A stretch of DNA of 5,838 nt, taken from contig JADHVN010000090.1 in assembly GCA_016783995.1 (NCBI GenBank), positions 1 to 5,838 on the forward strand. Reading direction: 5' to 3'. The stretch's first letter is position 1. Each line of letters starts with the position of its first letter. The position numbers and the translations under genes are program-made. Shown here one piece after another: positions 3,801 to 5,838 of the stretch. The stretch comes from Actinomycetota bacterium. Lineage in GTDB: Bacteria > Actinomycetota > Humimicrobiia > Humimicrobiales > Humimicrobiaceae. A model generated the notes under the pieces. It saw only the letters and a program-made list of their open reading frames with translations, did no database searches and was not told where the DNA came from.

Positions 3801-5039
3801 ATGAAAGAAAAAATCTATGTGGGAATCGACCTTGCCAAAGGAGATTCTAAAGTAGCTGTAGTAGATGACAGCGGCGAGGCTATCTTTAAGCCCTTTAATA
3901 TCACCAACTCCAAGGAAGGGATTAAAAAGCTTCTGTCTAAGCTCTCAAGCTACAAAACCGGTCAGATAGTCTGCGGTATGGAGGTCAGCTCCAACTACTG
4001 GGAAAATATGTGCTCATACCTTAAGGAGAAAGATGTCACGCCTATTCTTTTAAATCCATATCAGGTAAAAAAGTACCGTCAGGCAATGGGGTTTAAGATT
4101 AAAACTGATCCAATAGATGCTACAGCTATAGCTGGACTCATCTGTGGCAGAAAATATGAGAGCCTGTATATCTCTGATGATAGTATGATGGAGCTCAGGG
4201 AGCTTGTCAGGATTAAATATAGTTTCCAGAGAAGGGTGAAAGATCTAAAGAAAAGTGTACTATCACTTCTTTATCTGGTATTTCCAGAATACACTAAGAT
4301 AATCTCTCATCCCTTCTCCAAAGTATCTATGCATATTTTATCAAAATATCCCACATCATGCCATATGGCAAAAGCAAGTGTCTCAAAGCTTGTTAAAATC
4401 TTTAGAAGATACCAGGGATGCAATTTTAACCTTGATAAGGCCAAAGATCTAATATCGGCTGCAAAGGATAGTTTCTACTCCGGAAAGGCCTTCCGGTCCA
4501 GGGGAATGACTATTACCATGCAACTTGACGAGATCTCATCTTTAAGCTTAAAAATAAAGGATATAGAAGACGAGATAAAATCCATCCTTGATCCAGAGGA
4601 TCCTTCCGGAGGATCTTCTGACTATGATATCTTAAACTCCATAAAAGGCGTAGGTATTGGCACCATTGCTACTTTTAAGGGCTATGTCGGGGATGTATCA
4701 AGATTTTCCTCTTCAGATAAGCTTATTTCTTTTATTGGGTTTTATCCTAATATATTTGAATCCGGTAGGTACAGGAAGAAAAACCCCACTATTCAAAAAG
4801 CTGGTCCCAAGGAGCTTAGATATATGCTCTATCTTTCCAGTGTGGCCTGTATCAAACATAACAGCCAGCTCAGGAAATACTATCATGATAATGTATCTGC
4901 CGGCATGCCGGCTAAAAAGGCAATAATTAAAGTGGCTGTAAAGCTTGCCAGGATGATGTATTCCATGTTAAAGCATAAGACCAAATATGAATCATCGAAG
5001 GTATTTATGCAATCCTTGCCTCTTAAGAAAGCTGCTTAA
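3801..5039 (+). CDS. IS110-family transposase (element B)
   Basis: This 412-residue DEDD/serine transposase shares the family fold with element A's enzyme but differs widely in sequence, so the two elements are not recent copies. The RuvC-like N-terminal domain has Asp10 (GIDLAK), Glu61 and Asp103/Asp106 (KTDPIDATAIA). Around Glu61 the motif reads GMEVSSNYW rather than the usual GLEPTGHYW, a mild variation that keeps the catalytic Glu. A charged helical middle follows (about 125-275). The C-terminal Tnp domain has IKGVGIGT (281-288), GYVGDVSRFSSSDKLISFIG, then IFESGRYRKK with the likely nucleophile Ser321, and KAGPKELRYML in place of K-R-G-N-x-x-L-R. It ends KKAA, with the last codons and stop inside the right inverted repeat. 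The start is chosen at ATG 3801 on its ribosome binding site. It probably acts with the RNA encoded immediately upstream. Confidence 0.92.
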   Translation: MKEKIYVGIDLAKGDSKVAVVDDSGEAIFKPFNITNSKEGIKKLLSKLSSYKTGQIVCGMEVSSNYWENMCSYLKEKDVTPILLNPYQVKKYRQAMGFKIKTDPIDATAIAGLICGRKYESLYISDDSMMELRELVRIKYSFQRRVKDLKKSVLSLLYLVFPEYTKIISHPFSKVSMHILSKYPTSCHMAKASVSKLVKIFRRYQGCNFNLDKAKDLISAAKDSFYSGKAFRSRGMTITMQLDEISSLSLKIKDIEDEIKSILDPEDPSGGSSDYDILNSIKGVGIGTIATFKGYVGDVSRFSSSDKLISFIGFYPNIFESGRYRKKNPTIQKAGPKELRYMLYLSSVACIKHNSQLRKYYHDNVSAGMPAKKAIIKVAVKLARMMYSMLKHKTKYESSKVFMQSLPLKKAA

Positions 5040-5050
5040 CTTATTTAGTT
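5032..5050 (-). repeat. Right inverted repeat of element B, overlapping the transposase stop
   Basis: CTGCTTAACTTATTTAGTT on the plus strand is the inverse partner of 3570-3589. It contains the final alanine codon and the TAA stop (5037-5039) of the transposase, so the end of the element and the C-terminus of the protein are encoded by the same bases. Little or no 3' non-coding DNA remains inside the element. Confidence 0.65.
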
Positions 5051-5102
5051 TTCAAAGAGCAAATATATTTAATAATTTTAATTTTTAAAGTTCTTGTTAG
5101 GA

Positions 5103-5142
5103 AAAAGTTAAAAGTGCACTATTTAAAAGTTAAAGGTGCACT
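5103..5142. repeat. Paired 18-bp direct repeats at the end of the third insertion sequence
   Basis: AAAAGTTAAAAGTGCACT (5103-5120) and AAAAGTTAAAGGTGCACT (5125-5142) differ at one base and are repeated at a 22-bp interval, about two turns of the helix. Multiple short direct repeats just inside the end are typical transposase binding sites in IS21-like and related elements. They lie 30-70 bp beyond the stop of the adjacent transposase. Confidence 0.7.
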
Positions 5143-5148
5143 TTAACT
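5128..5148. repeat. Perfect 8-bp-arm palindrome over the inner end repeat
   Basis: AGTTAAAG (5128-5135) and CTTTAACT (5141-5148) are exact inverses around GTGCA. The palindrome overlaps the second direct repeat and is absent from the first, so the inner site has dyad symmetry that the outer site lacks. It could bind a dimer or act as a weak stem-loop in transcripts. Confidence 0.6.
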
Positions 5149-5172
5149 ACAACAAAAATAGACCGATATTTT

Positions 5173-5838
5173 TTACTTAAAATTCGGCAAATTAATATCT
5201 ACATTTTTAACATTGCAGGTTCCAATTAAATTATCTTTATACCACATTCTTATCTCAGCCATCCCAGATTCTATATTGGGCACAATTCTTAAATTTACTT
5301 TCTCCCTTATAGGAGCCCCTGATATAGGAAATATTAATTTGTTAAAAGATATCTTTCTGTATGGATTTACAGTCCTTTCATCTCTTAAGGCAAATACATC
5401 TTTTACAGACTTATATGGTGCTGGCAATACAAACTCCCTAAACAAAGATTTGCCTTCATCTACAAGCCTTCTAAGTCTGTAATAGGGAACCTCGCCGGTG
5501 ACGGAATGTACCTGGCGGAAGTTGTATCTGTCCGCTTCAGCCTTAAGTATTCTTATGCCATCAGATATCTCTGTCACTCCTTCTCTTGCACAGGTTCTTA
5601 CAATCCTATCCTGAAGCCACCTGTAGGGCCTTTCAATTTTTCCTTTCGCTTGCGGAGATAGCGCATATCTTACTTTTACGCCAAGCTCTAAAAGTATCTT
5701 TTTTACCTGAGGATCTACATCATCTGTAACCTTGTAGTGTTTTCTCCACAAGCTGTCTCTTCCCTGTACAAACCTGAAGATAGAATGGCAGTCAAAATAG
5801 TAAGAATAGGCCAGACCATAGAGTACTGCAACATCTTC
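5173..5838 (-). CDS. DDE (rve-type) integrase-like transposase, N-terminus cut by the window edge
   Basis: The frame is open from the window edge to TAA at 5173-5175, giving the C-terminal 221 residues of a larger transposase. The visible part begins EDVAVLYGLAYSYYFDCHSI. It carries the second catalytic Asp (FDCHS, codon 5791-5793) and the catalytic Glu (SPQAKGKIERP, codon 5632-5634), the retroviral-integrase core signature. A helix (RWLQDRIVRTCAREGVT), the N-F-R-Q-V-H-S motif and a beta-rich C-terminal domain (KDVFALRDERTVNPYRKISF) follow. The Asp and Glu are 53 residues apart, longer than the usual roughly 35, with the extra length in the stretch GRDSLWRKHYKVTDDVDPQ. SPQAKGKIER resembles ISNCY- or IS481-like integrases more than IS21 IstA, but I cannot assign the family. 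The protein may well be intact; only its beginning is outside the window. Confidence 0.85.
   Translation of the reverse strand, partial: EDVAVLYGLAYSYYFDCHSIFRFVQGRDSLWRKHYKVTDDVDPQVKKILLELGVKVRYALSPQAKGKIERPYRWLQDRIVRTCAREGVTEISDGIRILKAEADRYNFRQVHSVTGEVPYYRLRRLVDEGKSLFREFVLPAPYKSVKDVFALRDERTVNPYRKISFNKLIFPISGAPIREKVNLRIVPNIESGMAEIRMWYKDNLIGTCNVKNVDINLPNFK

Larger units (their letters stand above)
3570..5050 (+). mobile_element. IS110-family element B, IS110-group layout
   Basis: This insertion sequence of about 1.48 kb is outlined by imperfect inverted repeats at 3570-3589 and 5032-5050. It has a long structured 5' non-coding region (about 210 nt) before the transposase and almost no 3' non-coding DNA, since the right repeat overlaps the stop codon. 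A long left end with the RNA upstream of the gene and a very short right end is the layout of the IS110 group (for example IS621). Exact termini are uncertain and probably lie a few bases outside the repeats. Confidence 0.65.
5095..5838 (-). mobile_element. End of a third insertion sequence with a DDE transposase (partial)
   Basis: This covers the transposase coding region that leaves the window at 5838 and the end repeats at 5103-5148. The outer boundary is uncertain. TGTTAG at 5095-5100 could be the terminal TG of the element, but no partner end is in view. The element lies tail to tail with the element B transposase gene. Confidence 0.55.

Noticed and set aside
5102..5148. CRISPR-like repeats
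   Set aside because: There are only two copies separated by 4 bp, with no spacer-length gap, and they lie at the end of an insertion sequence, so they are end repeats.
5128..5148. Intrinsic terminator for the element B transposase
   Set aside because: The stem is A+T-rich and is not followed by a T-run on the plus strand, and its overlap with the direct repeats points to an end-binding site.

Overview
This A+T-rich bacterial window is mostly mobile DNA. Strong Shine-Dalgarno sites (GGAGG, AGGAGG) and a near-consensus sigma-70 promoter argue for a low-GC lineage with ordinary SD-dependent initiation. The Pro/Asp/Glu-rich secreted protein with a C-terminal DNRLRE-like domain would fit an anaerobic or subsurface candidate phylum, but the sequence does not fix the taxon.

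Layout. 1-223: non-coding, with small inverted repeats and a good promoter. 224-1321: an exported multidomain protein. 1322-1574: no intact gene, but a probable frameshifted gene remnant. 1575-1853 (minus): a small 2TM-domain membrane protein. About 1894-3462: IS110-family element A, with its transposase on the minus strand and a long structured non-coding region beyond the 3' end of the gene. 3463-3569: a very A+T-rich spacer. About 3570-5050: IS110-family element B, with its transposase on the plus strand and a long structured non-coding region before the gene. 5095-5838: one end of a third insertion sequence with a DDE integrase-type transposase on the minus strand, cut by the window edge.

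The main result concerns the two IS110 elements. Members of this family recombine DNA with a DEDD/serine transposase guided by an element-encoded bridge RNA (seekRNA). Both elements have a non-coding region of about 190 nt that folds by hand into several stem-loops with large internal loops, the shape expected of a bridge RNA. Each element is also framed by imperfect inverted repeats of about 20-25 bp that I found by eye. The RNA lies 5' of the gene in B (the IS110-group arrangement) and 3' of the gene in A (the IS1111-like arrangement). Both RNAs begin with the same plus-strand 10-mer, TAAAGCTAAG, which raises the possibility that A's RNA is transcribed opposite to its own transposase. A's transposase ribosome binding site also lies in a 9-bp hairpin formed with its terminal inverted repeat.

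The exported protein and the 2TM protein are probably the native genes of the locus. The insertion sequences have piled up beside them, and element A ends about 40 bp upstream of the 2TM gene. All RNA structures were paired by hand and have not been tested by folding software, covariation or expression data.
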